DNA of 25,697 bases from JAAFJT01 sp043772905 (GCA_043772905.1 JAYVFS010000293.1:1-25697); one strand, 5' to 3'; positions 14,176-21,627 are shown, counted from the first letter of the stretch. Notes: a model not told the origin generated them from the letters alone. Translations and numbers: made by a program.

Positions 14176-15096
14176 ATGAAAGTCCAAAAAATCGAAGGGC
14201 TTATAGCCGCTCCCTTCACACCTATGCACGATGATGGCAGCTTGAACCTCGACATCATTCCGCGTTATGCCGATTCTTTGATAAAAGATGGTGTAAAAGG
14301 CGTATTTATTTGTGGCTCAACAGGCGAAGGCGTATCAATGACGCTGGATGAAAAGCTGAAAGTCATGGCGGCTTGGGCTGATAAGCCTTTGTTCAAAGTG
14401 ATGTTGGTCGGTGGCACATCGCTTGAAGAATGTAAATTCTTAGCCAAACAATCGGCAGCCATGGGTTTCGATGCGATGGCATTTGTGCCGCCGTTCTATT
14501 TCAAACCCGCTAATATTTCTGTGTTGGCAGATTGCTGTGCAGAAGTCGCGGCGGCAGCACCTGATTTGCCTTTTTATTATTACCACATTCCCGTTTTGGC
14601 GGGTAGCGGATTCCCAATGTTGCCTTTGTTGGAAGCGGTAAACGAGCGCATCCCTAATTTCGTTGGCATCAAATACACTGACGAAAATCTCATGGATTTT
14701 GCCCAATGTCTTCAATTTCAAAACCACAAATTTAATTTCTTTTGGGGGCGCGATGAAGTGTTGGTTGCAGCTATGGCGTTGGGCGCAAAAGGCGGTATCG
14801 GCAGTACCTATAATTATGCAGCACCGCTTTACCACACCCTGATGGCACATTTTGAAAACGGCAATATGGCAAAAGCCTTAGAATATCAGCAAAAATCCAT
14901 CGAAATCGTCCGTTTATTGGGCAAATACGGTGGCATTCGCGTCGGAAAAGCCTTTATGAAAGCCATTGGCATTGATTGCGGACATTTCCGTTTGCCCATC
15001 GCCCGCATGAGCGACGCAGAATATCAAGCCTTTTTAAATGAACTCAATCAAATCGGTTTTTATGAATGGATAAAGCCAGAATTTCAAATCGCATAG
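14176..15096 (+). CDS. nanA: N-acetylneuraminate lyase (sialic acid aldolase)
   Basis: NanA cleaves N-acetylneuraminate into pyruvate and N-acetylmannosamine in the cytoplasm through a Schiff base. The 306-residue protein is a class I TIM-barrel aldolase of the DapA/NanA family: GSTGEG at 47-52 binds the carboxylate, the catalytic Tyr is Tyr136 in YYYHIP, and the Schiff-base Lys is Lys166 in VGIKYTD. The tyrosine motif followed by IPVLAGSGF and the downstream FFWGRDEVLVAA are as in NanA rather than dihydrodipicolinate synthase, and the neighbours (mutarotase, transporter, 2-epimerase, sialidase) support this. Start ATG 14176 directly follows the word-repeat hairpin. The stop TAG at 15094 lies 3 bases before another word-repeat hairpin. 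Confidence 0.94.
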   Translation: MKVQKIEGLIAAPFTPMHDDGSLNLDIIPRYADSLIKDGVKGVFICGSTGEGVSMTLDEKLKVMAAWADKPLFKVMLVGGTSLEECKFLAKQSAAMGFDAMAFVPPFYFKPANISVLADCCAEVAAAAPDLPFYYYHIPVLAGSGFPMLPLLEAVNERIPNFVGIKYTDENLMDFAQCLQFQNHKFNFFWGRDEVLVAAMALGAKGGIGSTYNYAAPLYHTLMAHFENGNMAKALEYQQKSIEIVRLLGKYGGIRVGKAFMKAIGIDCGHFRLPIARMSDAEYQAFLNELNQIGFYEWIKPEFQIA

Positions 15097-15099
15097 CAA

Positions 15100-15164
15100 G
15101 TTTTGATTTTTGGGTTTTAATTTTTGGGCAACGCTCACAAAACTCAAAACCCAAAACTCAAAAC
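15100..15164 (+). repeat. Hairpin of AAAACTCAAAACCC words between nanA and nanM
   Basis: Arm 15100-15128 (C-free, made of TTTTGGGTTTT words) and arm 15136-15164 (G-free, AAACTCAAAACCC words) pair at about 25 of 29 positions around a 7-base loop. It is followed, 13 bases on, by an ACCCCCTCAGTATTTT copy. Confidence 0.7.
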
Positions 15165-15177
15165 TCAAAACCCTTAT

Positions 15178-15193
15178 ACCCCCTCAGTATTTT
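15178..15193 (+). repeat. ACCCCCTCAGTATTTT element before nanM
   Basis: Full intergenic form in sense orientation; it ends one base before the ATG at 15195 proposed as the nanM start, closer to a start codon than any other copy. Confidence 0.85.
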
Positions 15194-15194
15194 G

Positions 15195-16331
15195 ATGATT
15201 TTGACGTTGGTTTTTTCAAAATTAGAAAATACAAATGCTCAAAAAATCAATTCTTTTACTATGAATTGGCAAATAGTAGACTCATTGCCCGCGCCAAATA
15301 TCGGGGTTGCGGGTGCATATTCAGGTGTGCATAATGGAGCGATGCTCGTAGCAGGCGGTGCTAATTTTCCCAAAGGCTTGCCGTGGGAAGGTGGCAAAAA
15401 GAATTACAGCGACACCGTTTATGTTTTTACAAAAAATAAAAACGGTAGTTTAAAAAGGCTTAATCAAATCTTTCATTTGCCAAACAGTATGGCTTATGGC
15501 GCGTCTGTTTCGACACCTAAAGGCATTGTTTGTTTGGGTGGAGAAAATGAAAAAGGTTTATCGAAACAAGCCTTTTTGATGCTGTGGAACAAGAAAATAC
15601 AAGTAATCGAATGCCAAAACCTAACAGATTTGCCGATTCCCTTGACCAATGCATCGGCAACGGCTGATGGTAATACAGTTTTTATGGCGGGTGGGGAAAC
15701 GACAAATGCCGTTTCCGATAAGTTTTACAGCCTTGACTTAAACAATAAAATATTAGAATGGAAAGAATTGCCCGCGCTGCCTAAGCCTTTGTCACACAGT
15801 GTTTTAGCTTTTCAAAAGCATGGAAAAAAAACATGCATATACGTAGCAGGTGGGCGGCAAAAAAAGGCAAACGGCATCAGCGACATCTTTGCCACACTCT
15901 TTGAATTTGATGTGGCGACAAACAGATGGACAGAGAAGAAGCCAATGCCTTACGCTTTGTCCGCAGGAACAGGTATCGCAGTGGGTTCAAATACTCTTTT
16001 AATGTTTGGCGGTGATAAAGGTGAGACGTTTCATCAAGTTGAGACGCTTTTAGCAGCGATTAATGCGGAAAATGACGAGGTTAAAAAACAAGCATTGATT
16101 GCGCAGAAGAATCAATTATTGACAACGCATCCAGGCTTTACAAAAGATATAATTTCGTACAATACTCAAACAGATGAATGGACAAAAATAGGCGATATGC
16201 CTTTCGATGCACCCGTTACGACAACTGTTTTCAAGTGGAAAAATCGTGTTATCATACCAAGCGGTGAAATTAAGGCGGGTGTTCGCACGCCTCATATTTT
16301 AGCGGTTGACATTCTACAAAACGAAAAATGA
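15195..16331 (+). CDS. nanM: Kelch-type N-acetylneuraminate mutarotase/epimerase
   Basis: NanM converts alpha- to beta-sialic acid in the periplasm, the form the transporter and lyase use best. The product is a six-bladed Kelch propeller of the cyclically permuted mutarotase family: blade motifs MLVAGGANFP, GIVCLGGEN, VFMAGGETT, IYVAGGRQK, LLMFGGDKG and VIIPSGEIK are spread over the length. The open frame runs back to 15066, overlapping nanA by 31 bases, but that extension is coded by the word-repeat hairpin and word element. ATG 15195 gives 378 residues and a short hydrophobic start ending ENTNA/Q, a typical Bacteroidota signal cut; the n-region lacks a Lys, so the exact start is unsure. The stop overlaps the next gene in ATGA, showing translational coupling. 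Confidence 0.85.
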   Translation: MILTLVFSKLENTNAQKINSFTMNWQIVDSLPAPNIGVAGAYSGVHNGAMLVAGGANFPKGLPWEGGKKNYSDTVYVFTKNKNGSLKRLNQIFHLPNSMAYGASVSTPKGIVCLGGENEKGLSKQAFLMLWNKKIQVIECQNLTDLPIPLTNASATADGNTVFMAGGETTNAVSDKFYSLDLNNKILEWKELPALPKPLSHSVLAFQKHGKKTCIYVAGGRQKKANGISDIFATLFEFDVATNRWTEKKPMPYALSAGTGIAVGSNTLLMFGGDKGETFHQVETLLAAINAENDEVKKQALIAQKNQLLTTHPGFTKDIISYNTQTDEWTKIGDMPFDAPVTTTVFKWKNRVIIPSGEIKAGVRTPHILAVDILQNEK

Positions 16332-17596
16332 AGGATTCAAAAAACTATCCGTGGATTTTAGTCGGGCTTTTATGGGTCGTGGCTTTGCTCAATTATATGG
16401 ACAGGCAAATGCTCGCCACCATGAGACCTTCCATGCAAATTGACATTGCTGAACTTCAAATGGCAGCCAATTTTGGTCGTCTGATGGCTATTTTCCTTTG
16501 GATTTATGGTTTTATGAGTCCTGTGGCAGGTATAATTGCCGATAAAGTGAGTAAAAAATGGCTCATTGTTGGTAGTTTATTCGTCTGGTCAGGCGTGACT
16601 TTCTCAATGGGTTATGCCACCACTTTCGACCAATTATACGCTTTGAGGGCTTTGATGGGCGTGAGCGAAGCCTTGTATATGCCCGCAGGTTTAGCCTTAG
16701 TTGCTAATTTTCATACTTCCAAAACACGGTCGTTGGCAATTGGTATCCACATGACGGGTATATATATGGGTCAAGCCTTGGGCGGATTTGGGGCGACGAT
16801 TGCCGATACTTTTTCGTGGAACACAGCATTTCAGTTTTTCGGCAGCATCGGCATGGTGTATTCTTTGGTATTGATTCTGTTTTTGAGAGATGCAAAAATC
16901 TCTGTCTCCGCCACAGGGACCCCCTCCCGATTGTCTCGGGATGTGCCATCAGTAAAACCACCTCTTTTCAAGGGAATAAGGCTGCTTTTGAGCAATATTT
17001 CCTTTTGGCTCATACTTTTTTACTTCGCCATACCCAGCTTTCCAGGTTGGGCGGTCAAAAACTGGTTGCCAACGCTTTTTGCTCAAAATTTGAATATTGA
17101 CATGGCGCAAGCGGGACCTTTGTCCACCATTACAACGTCTATTTCATCGCTTTTAGGTGTCATCATCGGTGGCATTTTATCGGATAGATGGGTTCAAAAA
17201 AATATACGTGGTCGAGTTTATACGGGTGCGATTGGCTTATCGCTGATGATTCCGGCGCTCATGTTCATTGGGTTTGGTACGTCGCTTTTTCATGTGATTG
17301 GTGCTGCGTTTTGTTTTGGCTTCGGTTTCGGTATGTTTGATACCAACAATATGCCCATCGTTTGTCAGTTTGTTTCTGCTAAACATCGGGCAACGGCTTA
17401 TGGCTTGATGAACATGGTTGGCGTATTTGCAGGCGCATTTATCACGGATTTGCTTGGAAAATCAACCGATAAAGGCAATTTAGGCAGTGATTTCGCACTT
17501 TTAGCGGGTGTTGTGTTGGTTGCTTTGATTATTCAAATTGCATTTTTACGTCCAAAAGTGAATGATTTTGTAGATGTTGAAAGTAAGAGTAGATGA
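16328..17596 (+). CDS. MFS transporter, anion:cation symporter type, probable sialic acid importer
   Basis: The 422-residue inner membrane protein has 12 hydrophobic segments in two halves of six. The start NYPWILVGLLWVVALLNYMDRQ and the loop GIIADKVSKKWL after TM2 are typical of the ACS family (ExuT-like sugar acid transporters) of the major facilitator superfamily. ATGA overlap with nanM and the surrounding sialic acid genes point to sialic acid uptake, the role of NanT in other loci; the substrate is inferred. The cytoplasmic loop between TM6 and TM7 holds an odd stretch, TPSRLSRDVPSVK (198-210), in which residues 200-207 are coded by a 24-base palindromic insert placed inside what would otherwise be a TPSVK-coding copy of the CCCCTCAGTA word. 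Confidence 0.88.
   Translation: MKDSKNYPWILVGLLWVVALLNYMDRQMLATMRPSMQIDIAELQMAANFGRLMAIFLWIYGFMSPVAGIIADKVSKKWLIVGSLFVWSGVTFSMGYATTFDQLYALRALMGVSEALYMPAGLALVANFHTSKTRSLAIGIHMTGIYMGQALGGFGATIADTFSWNTAFQFFGSIGMVYSLVLILFLRDAKISVSATGTPSRLSRDVPSVKPPLFKGIRLLLSNISFWLILFYFAIPSFPGWAVKNWLPTLFAQNLNIDMAQAGPLSTITTSISSLLGVIIGGILSDRWVQKNIRGRVYTGAIGLSLMIPALMFIGFGTSLFHVIGAAFCFGFGFGMFDTNNMPIVCQFVSAKHRATAYGLMNMVGVFAGAFITDLLGKSTDKGNLGSDFALLAGVVLVALIIQIAFLRPKVNDFVDVESKSR
16925..16949 (+). repeat. Palindromic insert TCCCGA-N5-TCGGGA inside the MFS gene
   Basis: TCCCGA (16925-16930) and TCGGGA (16936-16941) form a stem around TTGTC. Together with ATGTGCCAT this is a 24-base, in-frame stretch (16926-16949) lying between ACCCCCT (16919-16925) and CAGTAAAACC (16950 on). 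A related hairpin, GTCCCGAT-TTT-ATCGGGAC, occurs upstream of the sialidase at 19212-19232. Confidence 0.7.
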
Positions 17597-17612
17597 TGCT
17601 GTTTTATTAGGA

Positions 17613-17760
17613 CATTGCCCTATCTTAACAAACAACGACCTTTCAGGGCTTAAAAATTATGAATCATCAAGCCCTGAAAGGGCGTAATTCATTAGAATAG
17701 GGTAACGCCCTATTGGGTATGCACCGATCGGGTAACTATTGGGTATGACTATTGGGTATG
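17613..17760 (+). repeat. Nested inverted repeat and tandem TATTGGGTATG units
   Basis: In the MFS-epimerase gap, CCTTTCAGGGCTT (17639-17651) and its exact complement (17669-17681) form an inner 13-base stem. CATTGCCCTAT (17613-17623) and ATAGGGTAACG (17697-17707) form an outer stem. Then TATTGGGTATG occurs at 17711, 17737 and 17750, the last two as a tandem 13-base repeat (ACTATTGGGTATG), separated from the first by an ACCGATCGGGT palindrome. It is an extragenic repeat cluster with no ORF of its own. Confidence 0.75.
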
Positions 17761-17808
17761 ACCCGATTTTACCCATTGCGTTTATTAAAATATAAATGTC
17801 AAAATTTC

Positions 17809-18999
17809 ATGTCAAAAAATATCAATACATATCTCCATCAATACAAAGACGAATTACTTGAAAACGTCTTGCCATTTTGGATAAAAAACTCAAAAGATAC
17901 TGAGGGGGGCGGTTATATCACTTGCCTCACCCGCGAGGGCAAAGTATTCGATACGGATAAATTCATCTGGCTGCAAGGACGCGAAACGTGGTTGTTTTCA
18001 ATGCTGTATAATAACGTGGTACATAAACCCGAATGGTTGGATTTCGCAGAACATGGTGCCGCTTTTTTACAAAAATACGGACGTGCAGACGACGGCACTT
18101 GGTATTTTTCAACGACCCGCGAGGGAAAACCCTTGATTCAACCCTACAATATTTTCTCCGATTGTTTTGCCACGATGGCTTTTGGACAATTGTACAAAGC
18201 CACAGGCAACGCCGAATATGCGGACATCGCAAGGACAACTTTTGAGGCTATTTTACAACGTCGCGACAATCCAAAACGGCATTGGACAAAAGCTGTTGAA
18301 GGTACACGCCCTTTGAAAAACTTCGCTTTGCCCATGATTTTATGCAATCTTTCGCTTGAAATCGAGCATTTATTGCCAAAAACACTTGTAAACGAGTTGA
18401 TAGACGATTGCATCCATGAAGTAATGACCGTTTTTTATAATAAACAATCGGGTTTGATTTTAGAAAATGTCACACCTGACGGGGAGTTTTCAGACAGCTT
18501 TGAAGGGCGGCTTTTAAACCCTGGACATGCCATTGAAGCCATGTGGTTTATCATGGATTTGGGCGAACGCAAAGGCGATAAAGCTTTGATTGAACGGGCA
18601 AAAAACATCGCTTTGCATACTTTGGAATACGCTTGGGATGCACAACACGGCGGTATCCTCTATTTCATGGACATCAAAGGACACCCGCCGCAACAATTGG
18701 AATGGGATCAAAAACTCTGGTGGGTGCACATCGAAACGCTGATTGCGCTGCTAAAAGGTTATCAACTCACGGGCGATGAACGATGTTGGACATGGTTTGA
18801 AAAGGTGCATGAGTGGACGTGGCAACACTTTCCCGACCCCGAATATGGCGAATGGTTTGGTTACCTCAATCGGCAAGGCGAGCCGCTTTTAACTTTAAAA
18901 GGTGGCAAATGGAAAGGCTGTTTTCATGTGCCACGCGGCTTGTATCAATGTTGGAAAACATTGGAGAGGCTTGATACTGAGGGGGTAACACAGATTTAG
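17809..18999 (+). CDS. N-acylglucosamine 2-epimerase (AGE family)
   Basis: In sialic acid use this enzyme turns N-acetylmannosamine from NanA into N-acetylglucosamine, which can then be phosphorylated. The product is an alpha/alpha-barrel of the AGE (renin-binding-protein) family: GGYITCLTREGKVFDTDKF is split between 34 and 52, then IWLQGRETW, the Arg/His-rich core RRDNPKRHWTK, LLNPGHAIEAMWF (His of GH) and KLWWVHIETL plus GEWFGYLNRQG near the end. The frame is open to a TTG at 17752 but the extra residues come from repeats, so ATG 17809 (MSKNINTYLHQ, 396 residues) is preferred. Residues 30-35 (DTEGGG) and the last eight residues (389-396, DTEGVTQI) are both coded by reverse copies of the CCCCTCAGTAT word, the second one together with the edge of a palindrome that supplies the stop. 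Confidence 0.92.
   Translation: MSKNINTYLHQYKDELLENVLPFWIKNSKDTEGGGYITCLTREGKVFDTDKFIWLQGRETWLFSMLYNNVVHKPEWLDFAEHGAAFLQKYGRADDGTWYFSTTREGKPLIQPYNIFSDCFATMAFGQLYKATGNAEYADIARTTFEAILQRRDNPKRHWTKAVEGTRPLKNFALPMILCNLSLEIEHLLPKTLVNELIDDCIHEVMTVFYNKQSGLILENVTPDGEFSDSFEGRLLNPGHAIEAMWFIMDLGERKGDKALIERAKNIALHTLEYAWDAQHGGILYFMDIKGHPPQQLEWDQKLWWVHIETLIALLKGYQLTGDERCWTWFEKVHEWTWQHFPDPEYGEWFGYLNRQGEPLLTLKGGKWKGCFHVPRGLYQCWKTLERLDTEGVTQI
17897..17907 (-). repeat. CCCCTCAGTAT word inside the epimerase gene
   Basis: Exact minus-strand copy, antisense to the gene, coding for DTEGGG at residues 30-35; two more G follow. Confidence 0.85.
18974..18986 (-). repeat. ACCCCCTCAGTAT element at the end of the epimerase gene
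   Basis: Exact minus-strand copy coding for the last residues of the epimerase; 5 bases further on begins the 18992-19024 palindrome, the same order and spacing as at 4429/4468 and 12474/12513 but on the other strand. Confidence 0.88.
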
Positions 19000-19024
19000 T
19001 AAATTTTTAAAATTTACTAAATCT
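18992..19024 (-). repeat. 33-base perfect palindrome, 16-1-16 type
   Basis: AGATTTAGTAAATTTT (18992-19007) and its exact complement (19009-19024) flank a single T. The left arm contains the TAG stop of the epimerase (18997-18999). It differs at one position from the left arm of the 4429 copy, which shows the two are related repeats. Confidence 0.92.
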
Positions 19025-19041
19025 ACATTATTCAAAATAGC

Positions 19042-19262
19042 AAAATTCCGAAGGAATTGAATATGAATAACCGTAGATGAAATCTACGGGTGTAAGCGAA
19101 GGACGGTTGCACAACTCTGAAAGAGTTGAATATCAATTAATTACACTGGGTTTAATTCGTCATTTTACACATTCAACTCTTTCAGAGTTGGAAGACCGCT
19201 TTGGGCAAGTCCGTCCCGATTTTATCGGGACGATTATTCACGTTCAATTCCTTCGGAATTTT
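19042..19262 (+). repeat. Nested inverted repeats upstream of the sialidase gene
   Basis: The outer arms AAAATTCCGAAGGAATTGAA (19042-19061) and its exact 20-base complement (19243-19262) enclose, in order, a hairpin CCGTAGAT-GAA-ATCTACGG (19071-19089), two inverted copies of CAACTCTGAAAGAGTTGAAT (19112-19131 and 19171-19190), each also a hairpin by itself, and CGTCCCGAT-TTT-ATCGGGACG (19212-19232). The 221 bases can fold into one branched structure. It looks like an assembly of several extragenic palindrome families, not a gene, and fills the gap between epimerase and sialidase. Confidence 0.88.
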
Positions 19263-19304
19263 AAGTATTACAAAGTCATTCAAATTCAAATAATTATAAA
19301 TAAA

Positions 19305-20882
19305 ATGAAAAATAAAATAACCATCCTTTTGACCTTACCGATTATACTCATGGTCTTGTCTTGTTGTCGCAAAAACGGTACAACCACCATTACGCCACAA
19401 GGTTTTCAAGGCGATGTATGGGTTTTTAATGCTGTGAATCCTATTCTCAAAGGTTTGGATATCAATCCTTTAGCTAAGATTTCTGTCCGTTTACCACAAG
19501 GGCAAGGGGGCATACAGTTGGAAAATCTAAATATTAGCATTGGCAATACAACGGATTTAAAAGGTATTGAAAAAATAGAATTATATGGTTCAGGTTCTAA
19601 TCCTGATATGGCGGCGGCAACGCTTGTGGCATCTGTGAGCGATATTAAAAACAACATGACTTTGACGTGTAACAATGCCTTGAATGCGGGTGAAAACTTC
19701 TTTTGGTTGTCTTGTAAATTATCGCCCACAGCAGATGTTAGAAACGTTATAAATATCCAATGTGAAAAAGCGCAATTGAGCAAGTTTGGCAGGATTGCGC
19801 CCAAAGAAGCTAACACCATAACGCCTAAATACATCGGTTGGGCATTGCGCCAAAAGGGACAGGACAATATCAATACTTACCGCATTCCTGGCATTGCGAC
19901 GACAAATAAAGGCACTTTGATAGCTGTTTACGACAATCGCTACGACAACGACCGTGATTTGCCCGCCAATGTTGACGTAGGTATGAGCCGAAGCACCGAC
20001 GGCGGCGTAACGTGGCAACCCATGAAAGTCATCATGGACATGGGTACAGGAGTAAATGATGGCATCGGCGACCCCTCAGTATTGGTGGACAAACAAACGG
20101 GTACAATTTGGGTAGCCGCCTTGTGGAGTCATGGTAACAGAGGTTGGAGTGGCTCGGGTGCAGGTATAATGCCCGACGAAACAGGTCAATTTATCTTGGT
20201 CAAAAGCGAAGACGATGGTGTGACATGGTCACAACCGATTAACATCACCCCCTCAGTAAAAAACCCGTCTTGGCGGTTGTTTTTTCAAGGACCAGGCATG
20301 GGTATTTCGATACACGACGGAACGCTCGTTTTTCCAGCCCAATATAAAGATGCCGATGCGATGCCGTTTTCAACCTTGATTTATAGTAAAAATCATGGTC
20401 AAACGTGGCAATCAGGTACGGGCGCAAAGTCCAATACCACCGAAGCCCAAATTGTGGAATTGAACGACGGCAGTTTGATGCTCAATATGCGCGACAATCG
20501 CGGCGGCTCACGTAGCGTGGCGACAACAAAAGATTTGGGTCAAACGTGGACGGAACACGCCACCTCGCGCTCGGCTTTGACAGAGCCTGTGTGTATGGCG
20601 AGTATCATTCGTGTGGCTTTTACAAAAAATGGTGATGCAAAGGATATTTTAGCTTTTTCAAACCCCAATGATGTTAAAGAGCGTAAAAACATGACCATAA
20701 AATTGAGTTTGGATGAAGGCAACACTTGGTTAGAAAAAAATTCATTACTGATTGACGAGCGCAAATGTTACGGTTATTCGTGTATGACGATGATTGATAA
20801 AGACACTATTGGTTTGTTATACGAAGGTTCTAAGGAGTTGTATTTTGTTAGAATCCCTTTAAAAGACGTGTTGAAAGATTAA
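19305..20882 (+). CDS. nanH: Sialidase (exo-alpha-sialidase, GH33) lipoprotein
   Basis: The enzyme releases terminal sialic acid from glycans, feeding the locus. Start ATG 19305 gives 525 residues with a lipoprotein signal (VLSC, Cys20); the open frame to 19077 is coded by extragenic repeats and is rejected. Residues about 35-160 form the beta domain found before BNR-repeat neuraminidases. The catalytic propeller starts with YRIP at 192-195 (Arg193). Asp boxes of S-D-G-TW type are SRSTDGGVTW, SEDDGVTW, SKNHGQTW, TKDLGQTW and SLDEGNTW. Further catalytic candidates are Asp218, Glu380, Arg396, Arg460 and the Tyr of CYGYS (489-491). It is probably surface- or periplasm-anchored. The conserved GDPSVLVD (255-262) is coded through an exact word copy, and TPSVK (315-319) through a near copy. 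Confidence 0.94.
   Translation: MKNKITILLTLPIILMVLSCCRKNGTTTITPQGFQGDVWVFNAVNPILKGLDINPLAKISVRLPQGQGGIQLENLNISIGNTTDLKGIEKIELYGSGSNPDMAAATLVASVSDIKNNMTLTCNNALNAGENFFWLSCKLSPTADVRNVINIQCEKAQLSKFGRIAPKEANTITPKYIGWALRQKGQDNINTYRIPGIATTNKGTLIAVYDNRYDNDRDLPANVDVGMSRSTDGGVTWQPMKVIMDMGTGVNDGIGDPSVLVDKQTGTIWVAALWSHGNRGWSGSGAGIMPDETGQFILVKSEDDGVTWSQPINITPSVKNPSWRLFFQGPGMGISIHDGTLVFPAQYKDADAMPFSTLIYSKNHGQTWQSGTGAKSNTTEAQIVELNDGSLMLNMRDNRGGSRSVATTKDLGQTWTEHATSRSALTEPVCMASIIRVAFTKNGDAKDILAFSNPNDVKERKNMTIKLSLDEGNTWLEKNSLLIDERKCYGYSCMTMIDKDTIGLLYEGSKELYFVRIPLKDVLKD
20072..20082 (+). repeat. CCCCTCAGTAT word inside the sialidase gene
   Basis: Exact sense copy coding for P-S-V of the conserved GDPSVLVD motif; a near copy, CCCCCTCAGTAAA, lies at 20248-20260 and codes for TPSVK. 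Confidence 0.85.
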
Positions 20883-20912
20883 AATTTATACTTTTACGCC
20901 AAATTGAACTTG

Positions 20913-21602
20913 ATGGAGAAGAAATTAATGCCCATTGATACAACATCGTTGGCAGATAGAGTTGAAAAACAACTGATTGATTATTTGCTTGAAAATAAAT
21001 TCAGCGTCGGCGACTCGTTGCCAACGGAATTGGAATTGACTGAAATGCTCGGCGTGAGCCGCACCGTTATCAGAGAGGCTTTACTGCGTTTGCGGATGAT
21101 GGGTCTGATTGAGTCGCGCAAGAAAAAAGGCATGGTCGTCACGCATCCCGATGTGTTATCTGTATTTGAACGCACCATTTTTCCGACCTTGATGGAGAAA
21201 GAAAAACTGAAAGATATATTTGAATTGCGAATGGCTTTGGAAATCGGCATGGCTGATTTGATTTTTTTAAGAATTAAAAAAGAAGACATTGAAGCCTTAG
21301 AAAAAATTGTGGCATCTGAACCCGAAAATACGGATGGGTTGCTCTTTGACACCAAACAAGAAATCAGTTTTCACGGTAAACTCTATGAAATTACAGGGAA
21401 TGATACGCTCAAACGCTTTCAACACATCCTTTTACCTGTTTTTAAATATGTCCATGAAAGCGGGATTTTAAATAAATCTATTATTTCTAAACACTGGGTA
21501 TCACATCGAGATTTAGTAGAAATTATTAAAAATGGTAATGCTGATACCTTTCGTGTAGCGATGCGCGCGCATTTGGATACACATTTTCAACGCATTTTTT
21601 AA
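20913..21602 (+). CDS. GntR-family regulator, FadR subfamily, probable sialic acid locus regulator
   Basis: The product is a DNA-binding regulator of about 225-230 residues. The N-terminal winged helix is clear: SLADRVEKQLIDYLLENKF, then SLPTELELTEMLGVSRTVIREALLRLRMMGLI, with the wing ESRKKKGMVV. From about residue 95 on it is the helical FCD ligand-binding domain; the Asp of DTKQE, and His residues in SFHGKLYE, SHRDLVE and AHLDTHF fit the metal site of this subfamily. E. coli NanR, the sialic acid repressor, belongs to the same subfamily. Starts possible are TTG 20904, ATG 20913 and ATG 20928; the last has a GGAGAAG six bases ahead, so it is a serious alternative. It follows the sialidase by about 30 bases and closes the locus; the operator candidate is at 9104. 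Confidence 0.9.
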   Translation: MEKKLMPIDTTSLADRVEKQLIDYLLENKFSVGDSLPTELELTEMLGVSRTVIREALLRLRMMGLIESRKKKGMVVTHPDVLSVFERTIFPTLMEKEKLKDIFELRMALEIGMADLIFLRIKKEDIEALEKIVASEPENTDGLLFDTKQEISFHGKLYEITGNDTLKRFQHILLPVFKYVHESGILNKSIISKHWVSHRDLVEIIKNGNADTFRVAMRAHLDTHFQRIF

Positions 21603-21627
21603 CGACATTCTATGAATTGTGGTCAGT

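Noticed and set aside
15066..15194. N-terminal extension of nanM overlapping nanA
   Set aside because: The residues are coded by the word-repeat hairpin and the ACCCCCTCAGTATTTT element and would put a non-signal stretch before the hydrophobic segment; ATG 15195 is more sensible.
17752..17808. Upstream TTG start for the epimerase
   Set aside because: The extra 19 residues come from the tandem GGGTATG repeat and adjoining AT-rich sequence; family members start near MSKNINTYL.
19077..19304. N-terminal extension of the sialidase
   Set aside because: It is a translation of the nested inverted repeats and would bury the clear lipoprotein signal beginning at ATG 19305.
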